64,000 nucleotides of DNA, from assembly GCF_000633455.1 (NCBI RefSeq), contig NZ_AYMG01000023.1, positions 248,001-312,000 of the forward strand, given 5' to 3'. This document shows positions 7,748-16,327 of this stretch, one piece after another. Origin of the DNA: Pedobacter jeongneungensis (GTDB lineage: Bacteria; Bacteroidota; Bacteroidia; Sphingobacteriales; Sphingobacteriaceae). The translations under genes and the position numbers were made by a program. The notes beneath the pieces were generated by a model that was given only the letters and a program-made list of their open reading frames with translations, made no database searches and was not told the origin of the DNA. Numbering within the stretch: the first letter of the stretch is position 1; the number at the start of each line of letters is the position of its first letter.

Positions 7748-8710
7748 ATGTCTACACCGTATATTCCTTGTTTAGATTTAGGTTCCTACATCAATGGTTC
7801 TGAAGAAGAGCGTAAAAAGTTTTCTGACGAATTGGGCAGGGCTTTTAACGATTCGGGTTTTGTTACCATTACCAACCATGGTTTAAGCCAGGAATTAATC
7901 GATAAGCTTTATGAAAATATTAAAGCTGCTTTTTCTTTGCCAGTTGAAACCAAAAGAAAATACGAAAAACCAGAATTGGCTGGTCAACGTGGTTACACCA
8001 GCGCAGGTAAAGAAACGGCCAAAGGTGCTAAAACGCCAGATTTAAAAGAGTTCTGGCAAATTGGTCAGGAAGTTACAGACGGAGATCCGGTTAAAAACGA
8101 ATATCCTAATAATGAAGTTTTGGAGGAATTACCAGATTTTAATAAAGTAACGGGCGATATCTATAAAAAACTGGAAGAGAACGGAACGCATTTATTACGT
8201 GCCATTGCTACTTATTTAGAATTGCCGATAAATTATTTCGACAAACATGTACATAACGGAAATTCGATTTTAAGAGGCATACACTACTTCCCGATCGAAA
8301 ATCCTGAAATTATTCCTGATGATGCAGTACGTGCCGGCGCGCATGAAGACATCAACCTGATTACTTTATTAATCGGTGCAAGCGCAGATGGATTGGAAGT
8401 ACTAACCCGCAGCAATGAGTGGTTACCGATTAAAGCACACCATACTGATATCGTGGTAAATGTTGGCGATATGTTACAGCGTTTAACCAATAACAAATTA
8501 AAATCGACCACTCACCGTGTGGTAAACCCTCCGCGCGAACTGATGAAAACTTCTCGTTTCTCTGTTCCGTTTTTCTTACACCCGCGCAGCGATATGGATT
8601 TAACCAGTTTGCCATCAACCATTGATGCGGAACATCCTAAAGCTTATAGTGATATGACGGCTGGAGAGTATTTAGATGAGCGCTTGAGGGAAATTGGATT
8701 GAAGAAATAG
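7748..8710 (+). CDS. 2-oxoglutarate/Fe(II)-dependent oxygenase, isopenicillin-N-synthase-like
   Basis: A 320-residue cytoplasmic non-haem iron enzyme. The N-terminal DIOX_N region (residues 4-110) includes GFVTITNHGL, and the C-terminal jelly-roll has the facial triad H199-x-D201 (AGAHEDINLITLL) and H256 (STTHRVVNP). The 2-oxoglutarate-binding R270-x-S272 lies in SRFSVPFFLHP. All key residues are present, so an active oxygenase is expected. The family hydroxylates or desaturates many small molecules, and nothing around the gene names the substrate. It is a single gene with a terminator at 8756-8782. Confidence 0.9.
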   Translation: MSTPYIPCLDLGSYINGSEEERKKFSDELGRAFNDSGFVTITNHGLSQELIDKLYENIKAAFSLPVETKRKYEKPELAGQRGYTSAGKETAKGAKTPDLKEFWQIGQEVTDGDPVKNEYPNNEVLEELPDFNKVTGDIYKKLEENGTHLLRAIATYLELPINYFDKHVHNGNSILRGIHYFPIENPEIIPDDAVRAGAHEDINLITLLIGASADGLEVLTRSNEWLPIKAHHTDIVVNVGDMLQRLTNNKLKSTTHRVVNPPRELMKTSRFSVPFFLHPRSDMDLTSLPSTIDAEHPKAYSDMTAGEYLDERLREIGLKK

Positions 8711-8755
8711 TCCTTAGTCGGGAGTCTCTTATAGATCGTATAAAATTAATTGGAA

Positions 8756-8782
8756 GCATCGGCTAAAACCGGTGCTTTTTTG
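8756..8782 (+). terminator. Intrinsic terminator after the 2OG oxygenase gene
   Basis: GCATCGG (8756-8762) pairs with CCGGTGC (8769-8775), with one T-G wobble and a six-base loop, followed by seven T. It lies 12 nt before the next start codon, so it insulates the downstream gene. Confidence 0.75.
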
Positions 8783-8794
8783 TTATTTTGAGAT

Positions 8795-9637
8795 ATGCAT
8801 TCAACACAACTAGAAGTTTTTGCTGAAATTGAAGGTATAGGCTCTGCTTCGGGATTATTTCTATATACAGATTTACTCTATATCATTGGTGATAACAGTG
8901 GTTATTTGAATGAATACAACATCAAGACCAAAGTGCTCCGCAAAATTCAGATCTTGTTTGATAAAGACCTGGAACAACTGGAAAATATCCCTAAAGCACT
9001 AAAACCTGATTTCGAAATTCTTTGTCAGCATGAGGATAAGCTCTACATCTTGGGTTCAGGTTCTACGCCCAAAAGAAACCTGATGATCGAATTTGACCTG
9101 AAAACTCAAAAAATTATTCAGAAAGATTTAACCGAAACTTACGGTAAATTAAAATCAACTGCCAAAATAGATGATCAGAATTTTAATCTGGAAGGTGCAA
9201 TTTTTACAGGCACAGCATGGTTACTTTTTAATCGTGGTAATGGGGTTGACTCGAAGAATGGCATATTTAAAATCGAAGGAGCAAATCTCAGTAATTCAAA
9301 TCAGTTCACTTTCAACAGTTTTAAACTCCCCAATATCGATCATGTAGAATCATCTTTTACTGATGCGGCCCTGGTTAAAAATGAAATATTTTTCATTGCC
9401 ACAGCAGAGGACACTAAATCTACTTATGCTGATGGAGAAATTTTGGGCAGTTTTATTGGCAGCATTAACCTGCAAAACCTAAAACTAACTTTTAGCAATA
9501 AAATTTCTGGCCATCATAAGTTTGAAGGCATTACGCTGCTTCATCAAAGTGAACATGCGACAACATTTCTTTTGTGTGAAGACCGCGATACCGAAGAACT
9601 TAAAACAACGATATATAAGCTGGTTTTAAATTATTAA
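8795..9637 (+). CDS. Cytoplasmic protein of unknown function, propeller-like (possibly DUF6929)
   Basis: A 280-residue protein without a signal peptide. It shows repeating strand-turn-strand units: SGLFLYTDLLYIIGDNSGYL, KLYILGSGSTPKRNLMIEFD, FNLEGAIFTGTAWLLFNRGN, ALVKNEIFFIATAED, and KFEGITLLHQ near the end. Together they suggest a beta-propeller. The pattern GDNSG and FEGI/EGITLL resembles the Bacteroidota family I know as DUF6929, but I am not sure of the number. No enzymatic motif is seen. The gene is alone, between a terminator and a large hairpin. Confidence 0.7.
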   Translation: MHSTQLEVFAEIEGIGSASGLFLYTDLLYIIGDNSGYLNEYNIKTKVLRKIQILFDKDLEQLENIPKALKPDFEILCQHEDKLYILGSGSTPKRNLMIEFDLKTQKIIQKDLTETYGKLKSTAKIDDQNFNLEGAIFTGTAWLLFNRGNGVDSKNGIFKIEGANLSNSNQFTFNSFKLPNIDHVESSFTDAALVKNEIFFIATAEDTKSTYADGEILGSFIGSINLQNLKLTFSNKISGHHKFEGITLLHQSEHATTFLLCEDRDTEELKTTIYKLVLNY

Positions 9638-9643
9638 CAAAAG

Positions 9644-9688
9644 GAGTTGTCAACTTTAATAGCCAGTTTGCCAGAAAGTTGACAACTC
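9644..9688 (+). terminator. Perfect 14-bp hairpin after the propeller-like gene
   Basis: GAGTTGTCAACTTT (9644-9657) is exactly complementary to AAAGTTGACAACTC (9675-9688), with a 17-nt loop. There is no long T-run after it, so it may be a weak or Rho-assisted terminator. The arm core GTTGTCAAC is itself a dyad, so it could also be a protein-binding site ahead of the Crp/Fnr gene. Confidence 0.55.
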
Positions 9689-9739
9689 TAAAATTCTAAC
9701 ATTAGAATTCTTTTATTTAACAATTAGTTTTAATTAATC

Positions 9740-9747
9740 TATATTTG
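9740..9747 (+). promoter_or_regulatory. -7 element (TATATTTG) before the Crp/Fnr gene
   Basis: An exact TAnnTTTG match 45 nt before the ATG at 9793. The region about 20 nt further upstream is A/T-rich without a clear TTG. Confidence 0.5.
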
Positions 9748-9792
9748 AAATGATCCCTGATTTAATGATAGCATCCTATTAAAAAAAGAACT

Positions 9793-10380
9793 ATGCTAAA
9801 AGAGGATTATCCGGAAGGTTATCAAAGTTTATTTGCAGTTTTTAATGCCATTCATCCGCTTAGCGATGAACTAAAATCTGCCATCGTTAACCATAGCCAT
9901 GTTGTTAATATCAAAAGAAAAACCACACTTTTAAATGCCGGCGAAAGCAGCAATACGATATATTTTATTGTATCGGGTGGCGCAAGGGTGTACTACCTTG
10001 ATAACGACGGCAAACAAACCAATACCTGGTTTTTATTCGAACAAGAACTCCTGATTTCTGTTTATGGTTTTTTTACTGGTCAGCCCAGTTTCGAATATAT
10101 CGAAACACTTGAGGATTCGGTCTTAATTGCTGTAAAGCGCGAAAAACTTGATGAAATGTACCTGCAGTTTATGGAATTTAATTTTATTGGCCGTAAACTT
10201 ACGGAGTATTATTATATCCGTAATGAAATACAGGCTAATGAACTGCGGATGCTAAGCGCCAAAGAGCGTTATGAGACTTTATTGAAACGAAGCCCGCAGC
10301 TTTTCCAACGCGTTTCTTTAGGTCATATTGCTTCGTATCTGGGTATCTCGCAGGAAACGTTAAGTAGAATTAGAAAGTAA
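9793..10380 (+). CDS. Crp/Fnr-family transcriptional regulator
   Basis: 195 residues. An N-terminal cyclic-nucleotide-binding-fold domain spans about 25-125 (KTTLLNAGESSNTIYFIVSG, then ARVYYLD). A long dimerisation helix is followed by a truncated winged helix at the C-terminus (SLGHIASYLGISQETLSRIR, 176-195). It lacks the FNR iron-sulfur cysteines, and the arginine-containing phosphate cassette of true CRP is not evident, so the ligand is unknown. Bacteroidota have many such short regulators controlling a neighbouring gene. The next gene, a membrane hydroxylase, starts 72 nt downstream on the same strand and may be its target. Confidence 0.9.
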   Translation: MLKEDYPEGYQSLFAVFNAIHPLSDELKSAIVNHSHVVNIKRKTTLLNAGESSNTIYFIVSGGARVYYLDNDGKQTNTWFLFEQELLISVYGFFTGQPSFEYIETLEDSVLIAVKREKLDEMYLQFMEFNFIGRKLTEYYYIRNEIQANELRMLSAKERYETLLKRSPQLFQRVSLGHIASYLGISQETLSRIRK

Positions 10381-10452
10381 TTTATTTTTTTGACTTTTAT
10401 CAAAAGTCAAAAACCAACCAACCTCTAGATTTGATAAATAAATTTCAAATCT

Positions 10453-11172
10453 ATGTTAGTTATAATTTTTATTGTATTCGGATGCTGTTTTCTGATTGAA
10501 AGAATTAAACCAGGCTGGAAATTACCAAATGTATCCACATGGACCATCAGGGTTTTAGGCGTTAATTTCATACAACTTAGCATTGTTGTATTGGCAGGCT
10601 TTACCTGGGAAAAATGGCTCTCTTCAATTTCGGTATTCCATCTTTCACATCATGTACCCAACTGGCTCGGTGGAATTATTGCATACTTCATTGCAACCTT
10701 TATTTTTTACTGGTGGCATCGCTGGAGGCATACTATAGATTTTTTATGGCTAGGCTTTCATCAGATCCATCATAGCCCTCAACGGTTAGAAGTGATTACT
10801 TCTTTTTATAAACACCCTTTGGAGATGACTGTAAATTCAATCATCGGAAGCCTCTTAGTTTATACTCTATTAGGATTAAATCCCGAAGCCGGAGCCATTT
10901 ACACCCTATGCACCGCATTAGGCGAATTTTTCTATCACACCAACGTGAAAACCCCGCAATGGATCGGCTACATTTTTCAAAGGCCAGAGATGCACCGCAT
11001 TCATCACGAGTACGAAAAACATAGTAACAATTATGGAGACATTGTTTGGTGGGATATGTTATTCGGAACCTATGAAAACCCAAAAGAATTTAAAAGTTCG
11101 TGTGGATTCGACAATGAAAAGGAACAACGATTATTTGATATGATAAAGTTTAAAGATGTACATAAACACTAA
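10453..11172 (+). CDS. Fatty acid hydroxylase/sterol desaturase superfamily membrane protein
   Basis: An integral membrane di-iron enzyme of 239 residues with about four hydrophobic segments (1-15, 33-52, 72-88, 128-160). The histidine clusters expected for the family are complete: HRWRH at 89-93, HQIHH at 103-107, H162 in FFYHTN, and HRIHHEY at 181-187. Such enzymes hydroxylate or desaturate lipids, carotenoids or hopanoid-like molecules using oxygen. The substrate is not evident. The preceding Crp/Fnr regulator suggests control by redox or a small effector. No sterol or carotenoid pathway genes are nearby. Confidence 0.9.
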   Translation: MLVIIFIVFGCCFLIERIKPGWKLPNVSTWTIRVLGVNFIQLSIVVLAGFTWEKWLSSISVFHLSHHVPNWLGGIIAYFIATFIFYWWHRWRHTIDFLWLGFHQIHHSPQRLEVITSFYKHPLEMTVNSIIGSLLVYTLLGLNPEAGAIYTLCTALGEFFYHTNVKTPQWIGYIFQRPEMHRIHHEYEKHSNNYGDIVWWDMLFGTYENPKEFKSSCGFDNEKEQRLFDMIKFKDVHKH

Positions 11173-11486
11173 CGGTTATTTTAATTGATAACTATCGTCA
11201 ACATAATCAAAATTAAACCAACATGAAAAATTGGCATTTTGAAGAAACAAAAAGCAATTGGTGTCTGGAATTAAACTGCTTCAAATTAAACTGCTTCAAT
11301 TACAAGAGTTCTCAATTTCACCTTAATGTTCTTCACTTCTTAATGGTCAAACATTAAAACTAAACACTTTATTGTTTGACCACCTACTCCACCTTAGCAC
11401 CTTAATTTCATCACGCTGATATATATTTTTACAAAGCCCACCTAAAAAATTAATTTCATCTATCTTCGAAAAAAAATAAATAACCT
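11173..11486. other. Repeat-bearing spacer before the TPR gene
   Basis: Holds two tandem 15-bp units AATTAAACTGCTTCA (11269-11298), the first copy of a 61-bp repeat (11325-11385), and a -7-like TATCTTCG at 11461-11468 ahead of the TPR gene. A 43-codon frame from 11223 runs through the repeats and is not believed to be a gene. Confidence 0.6.
11325..11385 (+). repeat. 61-bp repeat with internal hairpin, copy 1
   Basis: Nearly identical to 12168-12226, apart from one substitution and a 2-nt deletion in the second copy. Inside, GGTCAAACA (11345-11353) pairs with TGTTTGACC (11373-11381). The two copies flank the TPR gene in direct orientation. Confidence 0.8.
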
Positions 11487-12092
11487 ATGTACAAACGCTT
11501 ATTAACACTCTTATTTGCATTAGCAGTTACACAAATCAGCTTCGCGCAAAACAAAAGCATTAAAGATCTTTATTGGGATTATTCTCAAATCAGAATGACG
11601 GATACCGAAAAACCAAAAGTTATCCAAATGGCAGAAGAGCTAATTAAAAGAACTCCAGAACTTAGCAAAACCCAGTTAGGCAATGTAAGTTATCATTTAG
11701 GAAGGCTTTATGAAGAAACCGGGCAAACAGAAAAGGCTATTCCGCAATATGAAGAAGCTATAAAAATTACGCCTGCTTATTATGTCCCATACCGTGCTTT
11801 AGGTTTTATTTTCGTTAAAAAATGTAATGCCATCGGAGCAAAAATGAATGAGGCAGGAAAAGCAAAAGATTTAAAAGCACATGGCGAGCTTTATGCCCAG
11901 TATAAAGTGTCGGCACTTAAAGCATTGCCATATCTGGAAAAATCGCAAGCCTGCGATCCGGACGATGAAACTAAAACCATTATCACAAATTTATACCGTA
12001 GTCTTAAAGATAATGGCGCTATTACTTCACTTGATGAAAGATTAAAGAAGAATGCAGAAAATTGTGTGAGTTTATTGGAAGATGAGTATTAA
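11487..12092 (+). CDS. Exported TPR protein
   Basis: 201 residues with a cleavable signal peptide (MYKRLLTLLFALAVTQISFA, then Q). Two to three tetratricopeptide units are visible: LGNVSYHLGRLYEETGQTEK (64-83), AIPQYEEAIKITPAYYVPYR, and the later ALKALPYLEKSQACDPDD. TPR solenoids bind other proteins; the partner is unknown. The protein has no enzymatic motif. The gene is alone, flanked on both sides by copies of the same 60-bp repeat, which raises the possibility that it moved or was duplicated together with them. Confidence 0.85.
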   Translation: MYKRLLTLLFALAVTQISFAQNKSIKDLYWDYSQIRMTDTEKPKVIQMAEELIKRTPELSKTQLGNVSYHLGRLYEETGQTEKAIPQYEEAIKITPAYYVPYRALGFIFVKKCNAIGAKMNEAGKAKDLKAHGELYAQYKVSALKALPYLEKSQACDPDDETKTIITNLYRSLKDNGAITSLDERLKKNAENCVSLLEDEY

Positions 12093-12167
12093 AATGCTTT
12101 AAGGTAAACTATTTGAAATCATCAAAGGTTCAAACCGTTGCTTAAATCAAAATCCAAATTTCATCTC

Positions 12168-12226
12168 AATGTTCTTCATTTCTTAATGGTCAAACATTAA
12201 AACTAAACTTTATTGTTTGACCACCT
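12168..12226 (+). repeat. 59-bp repeat with internal hairpin, copy 2
   Basis: Second copy of the 11325-11385 repeat, downstream of the TPR gene. The stem is GGTCAAACA (12188-12196) with TGTTTGACC (12214-12222). It continues into CACCTAAGCCACCTGAGAA, the same short blocks as in the inverted repeat at 43168-43254. Confidence 0.8.
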
Positions 12227-12295
12227 AAGCCACCTGAGAATACCTAAGCTTTGGGCATTAGTCATCGGTCTCCCGTCCCCGGACTTTCGGACTAT

Positions 12296-12817
12296 TTAAT
12301 TTTTCAATAAACTTCTCACCGTCACCTGTGGCACTTCTCCAGCGGGCACAATAAAAATCGCATCGTTTTCGATTACCTGTCCTTCATCAAAATAGTATCC
12401 GGCTGTAACTGGCAGAATCGCTGTGATTGATTTTCCGTCTTTATCTTTTGTAGGATAGGTGACATTAATTAAATGACTTTTCATGCTCACCTGAACTTTT
12501 TTTGAGGTTAACCTCGCGCCTGTGGCATTCACACAATCTAATTCTATAATTTTCGAATTACTGATCCCAGACAGGTCCAATGAACTGGCCAAACGGATGT
12601 TAAAAGATTTGCCGGTATTGTTTTTTATAGAGGCTAAAACTTTATAGCGGTCGAAATCCTGATCCTTTATAGTTAACTTTTCTTTATTGGTAACCGAATA
12701 GGTTACAGCAATTCCATTTACATTTACGGTTACTCCATCTTTAATCTGCTGTGCACTAGAGACCGAAACTGTCGCCAAAAAAGGCAATAAAAAAGCTAAG
12801 GTTTTAATTAATTTCAT
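12296..12817 (-). CDS. Exported protein of unknown function, 173 residues
   Basis: A signal peptide (MKLIKTLAFLLPFLATVSVS, then SAQQ) precedes about 150 residues of alternating strands typical of an immunoglobulin-like or beta-sandwich domain: VTVNVNGIAVTYSVTNK, YKVLASIKNNTGKSFNIRLA and VINVTYPTKDKDGK-like stretches. It has one cysteine (ELDCVNATG). I do not recognise the family. It lies 71 nt downstream of the serine-hydrolase gene on the same strand and may be cotranscribed with it. Confidence 0.7.
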   Translation of the reverse strand: MKLIKTLAFLLPFLATVSVSSAQQIKDGVTVNVNGIAVTYSVTNKEKLTIKDQDFDRYKVLASIKNNTGKSFNIRLASSLDLSGISNSKIIELDCVNATGARLTSKKVQVSMKSHLINVTYPTKDKDGKSITAILPVTAGYYFDEGQVIENDAIFIVPAGEVPQVTVRSLLKN

Positions 12818-12888
12818 AGTATTCTGTTTTAGGTTTGTGTTCTGAAATTACAAATAAAAATAAACCTGATCAATGATTGTAGATCATT

Positions 12889-14706
12889 CTATTTCTTCGA
12901 TTCGTCGATTGCTTTGTTTACCACATCCTGTATTCTACCTCTGATTTTCAGGTTAGAAAGTTTGTCGGTAACGGTAGGATTAACCCGGTTCGACAGAAAC
13001 ACATAAACCAAGCCGCGTGATGGATCTACCCAAACACAGGTTCCGGTGTAACCGGTATGGCCATAAGTTTGTGGTGAAGCTAAATCAGAAGGATAATGTT
13101 TGGTGCTATCCGGATCCCAGCGATCGAAACCTAAACCCCTGCGGCTTACATTCGATTGTTTTGAAGTAAACATATCAACCGTTGAGTTTTTGAAATACTC
13201 CACTCCACCATAAGTACCACGGTTCAACAACATCTGATAAATAATGGCCAGATCGTTGGCACTGGCGAATAAACCAGCATGCCCTGAAACTCCGCCTGCC
13301 AAAGCTGCGCCCTGATCGTGCACATAACCTACAAGCAAGGTTTTTCTGAAATACTTATCATCTTCTGTCGGGATAATCTGCTCTGGCTTAAAGCGGTTAC
13401 GTGGCAGAAAACCTGCAGTTTGCATCCCCAGTGGTTTATAAAAATTTTCATAAGTGTACTGATTGAGCGGTTCTTCGCTAATGTGCTCTACAATATCTTT
13501 CATTACATACATGCTGATGTCGCTGTACACATATTTACCCCGTGTTTTAATGGGCGAATTGAGCATCTTAGGCCACATAAAATCTTTAAAAAAGCCTTTT
13601 TTGATGTAATAGTTATCGGCCACTTTGGTTGGGAAGGCAGCAGATGAATCTCTACTGTAATCGCCGGTTTTCACATAATCATGAAAAGGGATATAAGGAA
13701 TAAAACCCGCCTGGTGCAACATCACCTCGCGCACCTGAATATTATTCATCGGCGTAGTGCGTGCTTTAGGGATGTAAGCGCCAATGTTTGTATCCAGCTT
13801 TAGTTTTCCTTCTTCAACTAAACGCATTACTGCAGGAGTGGTTGCGGTTACTTTGGTTACTGAGGCCAGATCGAAAATATCGGTTACTTTATCAGGCACA
13901 TTGGTATCGTAAGTATGCGTACCATAAGCTTTATTAAAGATTACTTTACCATCTTTAGCCACCAGCACCACCAAACCAGGGGTGGCTTTCTGACTGATTG
14001 CTTCTGCAGCAATGGCATCAATTTCTTTTAGGTTGTTGGAGTTCAAACCCGCATCTTCGGGTACAGTATATTTTAAGCGGGTAGCGGTTGTAGTAAAGCC
14101 TGAACCCATGGTATAACGGGCAGAATAAGCAGTAGTTAACTTATTGGAAGCGGCAATACCTCCAAAAATATATTGTGGAACAATCGCAGCGGCATCGGCA
14201 TTGTTCTGTGCTGTCCATATAATCGGCGATTGCAACTGATCGAATGATTTTAAACCTGGCCCGTTACCAAAAAAGGAAATGATTACCTGTTTATTCTTAC
14301 TGATGCTGTTGATAAAGTTGATATATTTAGCTTTGCCTACGTTCTGGTCGTCAATACTAATTAAAATGGTGTTGAAATATTTAAGATCGTCTTCGAGATC
14401 GTTCAGGTTTACACTGTCTTTATAAGAATCTGCAGAAAACGAGGTGATTTTATCATACTTATTTGCCAAACTATCGAACACATTGCTGTATGCAAAACTC
14501 AGGCTAACAGAAGCGATATTTTTATTTTCAAGCGATTTTAGCGGAATAATAGCATCCTGGTTATTTAATAATACGGTTGTGTTTGAAATGGCATTGGCAA
14601 TGGAAAGTTTTTTCTCATTTGTGGTATGCTCCTGCGCGCAGGCCATTAAGCATAAAACATTAAAAAAACTCGCCGCAGCCAGGATATACAATCTATTTCG
14701 CTTCAT
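12889..14706 (-). CDS. Lipoprotein with GH3 C-terminal-like domain fused to class C beta-lactamase-type serine hydrolase
   Basis: 605 residues. The lipobox LMAC has its cysteine at 23. Residues about 33-200 resemble the GH3 C-terminal alpha/beta sandwich: NTTVLLNNQDAIIPLKSL early and FFGNGPGLKSF...YIFGGIAASNKL late. Residues about 215-600 form a serine-hydrolase (class C beta-lactamase/DD-peptidase) domain with S282-x-x-K285 (LASVTKVT), YSD at 394-396 and HTG at 550-552. Bacteroidota have longer proteins in which a full NagZ-like GH3 barrel precedes these two parts; here the catalytic barrel is missing, so only the serine hydrolase should be active. A peptidoglycan or D-amino-acid peptide substrate is plausible. 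The first 14 nt overlap the end of the amidohydrolase gene. Confidence 0.85.
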   Translation of the reverse strand: MKRNRLYILAAASFFNVLCLMACAQEHTTNEKKLSIANAISNTTVLLNNQDAIIPLKSLENKNIASVSLSFAYSNVFDSLANKYDKITSFSADSYKDSVNLNDLEDDLKYFNTILISIDDQNVGKAKYINFINSISKNKQVIISFFGNGPGLKSFDQLQSPIIWTAQNNADAAAIVPQYIFGGIAASNKLTTAYSARYTMGSGFTTTATRLKYTVPEDAGLNSNNLKEIDAIAAEAISQKATPGLVVLVAKDGKVIFNKAYGTHTYDTNVPDKVTDIFDLASVTKVTATTPAVMRLVEEGKLKLDTNIGAYIPKARTTPMNNIQVREVMLHQAGFIPYIPFHDYVKTGDYSRDSSAAFPTKVADNYYIKKGFFKDFMWPKMLNSPIKTRGKYVYSDISMYVMKDIVEHISEEPLNQYTYENFYKPLGMQTAGFLPRNRFKPEQIIPTEDDKYFRKTLLVGYVHDQGAALAGGVSGHAGLFASANDLAIIYQMLLNRGTYGGVEYFKNSTVDMFTSKQSNVSRRGLGFDRWDPDSTKHYPSDLASPQTYGHTGYTGTCVWVDPSRGLVYVFLSNRVNPTVTDKLSNLKIRGRIQDVVNKAIDESKK

Positions 14707-16327
14707 ATACTTTTTCTCCGTTCAAATAGGTTTTTAAGACTTTGGTTTTTAATATGTTCTGTGGTGTTGATTTTAAAATATCATGATCGAGGATAACAAA
14801 ATCGGCTAATTTGCCTTTCTCCAAACTTCCTTTCTCCTCTTCTTCAAAATTGGCTTTGGCGGCCCAAATGGTCATTCCGCGCAGGGCTTCTTCGGGTGTT
14901 AAGGCATTTTCCATCTGAAAGCCCCCTTTCGGAAAGCCTTTTGCATCTTCTCTCACTGTTGCTGCATAAAACGTTAATAATGGATTAATGTTTTCGACCG
15001 GGAAATCGGTACCCAACGGAATCCAACCATTTTGCTTTAACAATTGTTTGTAGGCATAAGCACTTTTTAACCTTTCGGCACCTAAACGCTGCCCGGCCCA
15101 ATACATATCAGAAGTAGCATGTGTGGGTTGAACGGAAGGAATAATACTGGCTTTGCCGAACAGATCAAAATCTTTAGCGTTAACCACCTGCGCATGTTCG
15201 ATACGCCAGCGCTGATCATTTTTACCTTTTAAAATTTTATTGTAAATATTCAGGATTACACGGTTGGCCGAATCGCCAATGGCATGGGTACACATCTGGA
15301 AATGGTTGGCAGCAATTTTTTTAGCCACTTCTTCAAAATGCTTTTGATCGCTTAGCAGAAAACCGCTTTTATTTGGCATATCGCTGTAAGGATGGGTTAA
15401 ACAGGCACCACGAGAGCCTAAAGCACCATCAGCATACACTTTAAACGCCCTTACATTTAAGCGGTCGGTTTTAATTGGCCCACGACTAAAAAGATATTTA
15501 TAATTATCAGGCTCATCAGAAAGCATGACGTATAGTCTCATTTTAAGCTTTTTCTCTTTCTGCAGTTTTTCGATAAACTCTACAGCCAAATAACTTAAGC
15601 CGCAATCGTCAATGGTAGTCAACCCAGCGGCGAAGCAATTTTTCTGTGCATCTATAAATATTTTTTCGGCTAATTTGGCATCTGGTGAAGGAATTTTACG
15701 TTCAACCAGGGCTACCGCATTATCGATTAAAACCCCGGTCAGTTTCCCATTTTGGCTCAGCATATCGCCTCCCACCAATTTTTGTTCGCCTTTAATGCCA
15801 GCATCATCTAATGCTTTTTGGTTGGCAATGGCGGCGTGACCATCAATACGGTTCAGAAATACAGGGCGCTCGGGAAAAAGTGCCGTCAGTTTTTCGTTGG
15901 TGGGAAAACCTTTATCAGCCCAATCGTTTTGATCCCAACCATTACCAATTAGCCAACCATCGGGATGGGTTTTGGCAAAAGCAGTTAAACGGGCAAGCAC
16001 TTCATCCCAGGATTTTGTTTCCCTTAAATCAGCCGTTTGCAAACTTTGCCCATAACCGTAAAAATGAGCATGAGCATCTATAAAACCTGGATAAACGGCT
16101 TTGCCCTCTGCGTTGATTTCTTGTTTAGAAGTATATTTCCCTTTGATATCGTCACTTTTACCCAACGCCAGGATTTTACCATTCTTCACTGCGAAAGCCT
16201 CAACCGTATCAAACTTACTGTTAACGGTATATACTTTGGCGTTATAAACAATTACATCAACTGCTTCTTTTTTGGTGCAGGAAGTAAACAGTAAAGCCAG
16301 AAAAAGGCTGTATAGAATGGATTTCAT
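14693..16327 (-). CDS. Metal-dependent amidohydrolase (YtcJ-like), lipoprotein
   Basis: 544 residues of the amidohydrolase superfamily, YtcJ/LAF3-like. The N-terminus MKSILYSLFLALLFTSC is a lipoprotein signal with the cysteine at 17. Metal ligands are visible as H86-x-H88 in FIDAHAHFYG, the later THAIGDSANR and IEHAQV, and GTDFPVENINP near the C-terminus. The phrases NGWDQNDW, GALGSRGA and the C-terminal GKLADFVILDHD are typical of the group. The reaction is hydrolysis of an amide or similar bond; the substrate is unknown. The 14-nt overlap with the serine-hydrolase gene implies translational coupling, so both lipoproteins may process the same envelope-derived compound. Confidence 0.9.
   Translation of the reverse strand: MKSILYSLFLALLFTSCTKKEAVDVIVYNAKVYTVNSKFDTVEAFAVKNGKILALGKSDDIKGKYTSKQEINAEGKAVYPGFIDAHAHFYGYGQSLQTADLRETKSWDEVLARLTAFAKTHPDGWLIGNGWDQNDWADKGFPTNEKLTALFPERPVFLNRIDGHAAIANQKALDDAGIKGEQKLVGGDMLSQNGKLTGVLIDNAVALVERKIPSPDAKLAEKIFIDAQKNCFAAGLTTIDDCGLSYLAVEFIEKLQKEKKLKMRLYVMLSDEPDNYKYLFSRGPIKTDRLNVRAFKVYADGALGSRGACLTHPYSDMPNKSGFLLSDQKHFEEVAKKIAANHFQMCTHAIGDSANRVILNIYNKILKGKNDQRWRIEHAQVVNAKDFDLFGKASIIPSVQPTHATSDMYWAGQRLGAERLKSAYAYKQLLKQNGWIPLGTDFPVENINPLLTFYAATVREDAKGFPKGGFQMENALTPEEALRGMTIWAAKANFEEEEKGSLEKGKLADFVILDHDILKSTPQNILKTKVLKTYLNGEKVYEAK

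Noticed and set aside
11223-11354. 43-codon frame before the TPR gene
   Set aside because: It runs through a tandem 15-bp repeat and the 61-bp repeat, so the frame is likely accidental.
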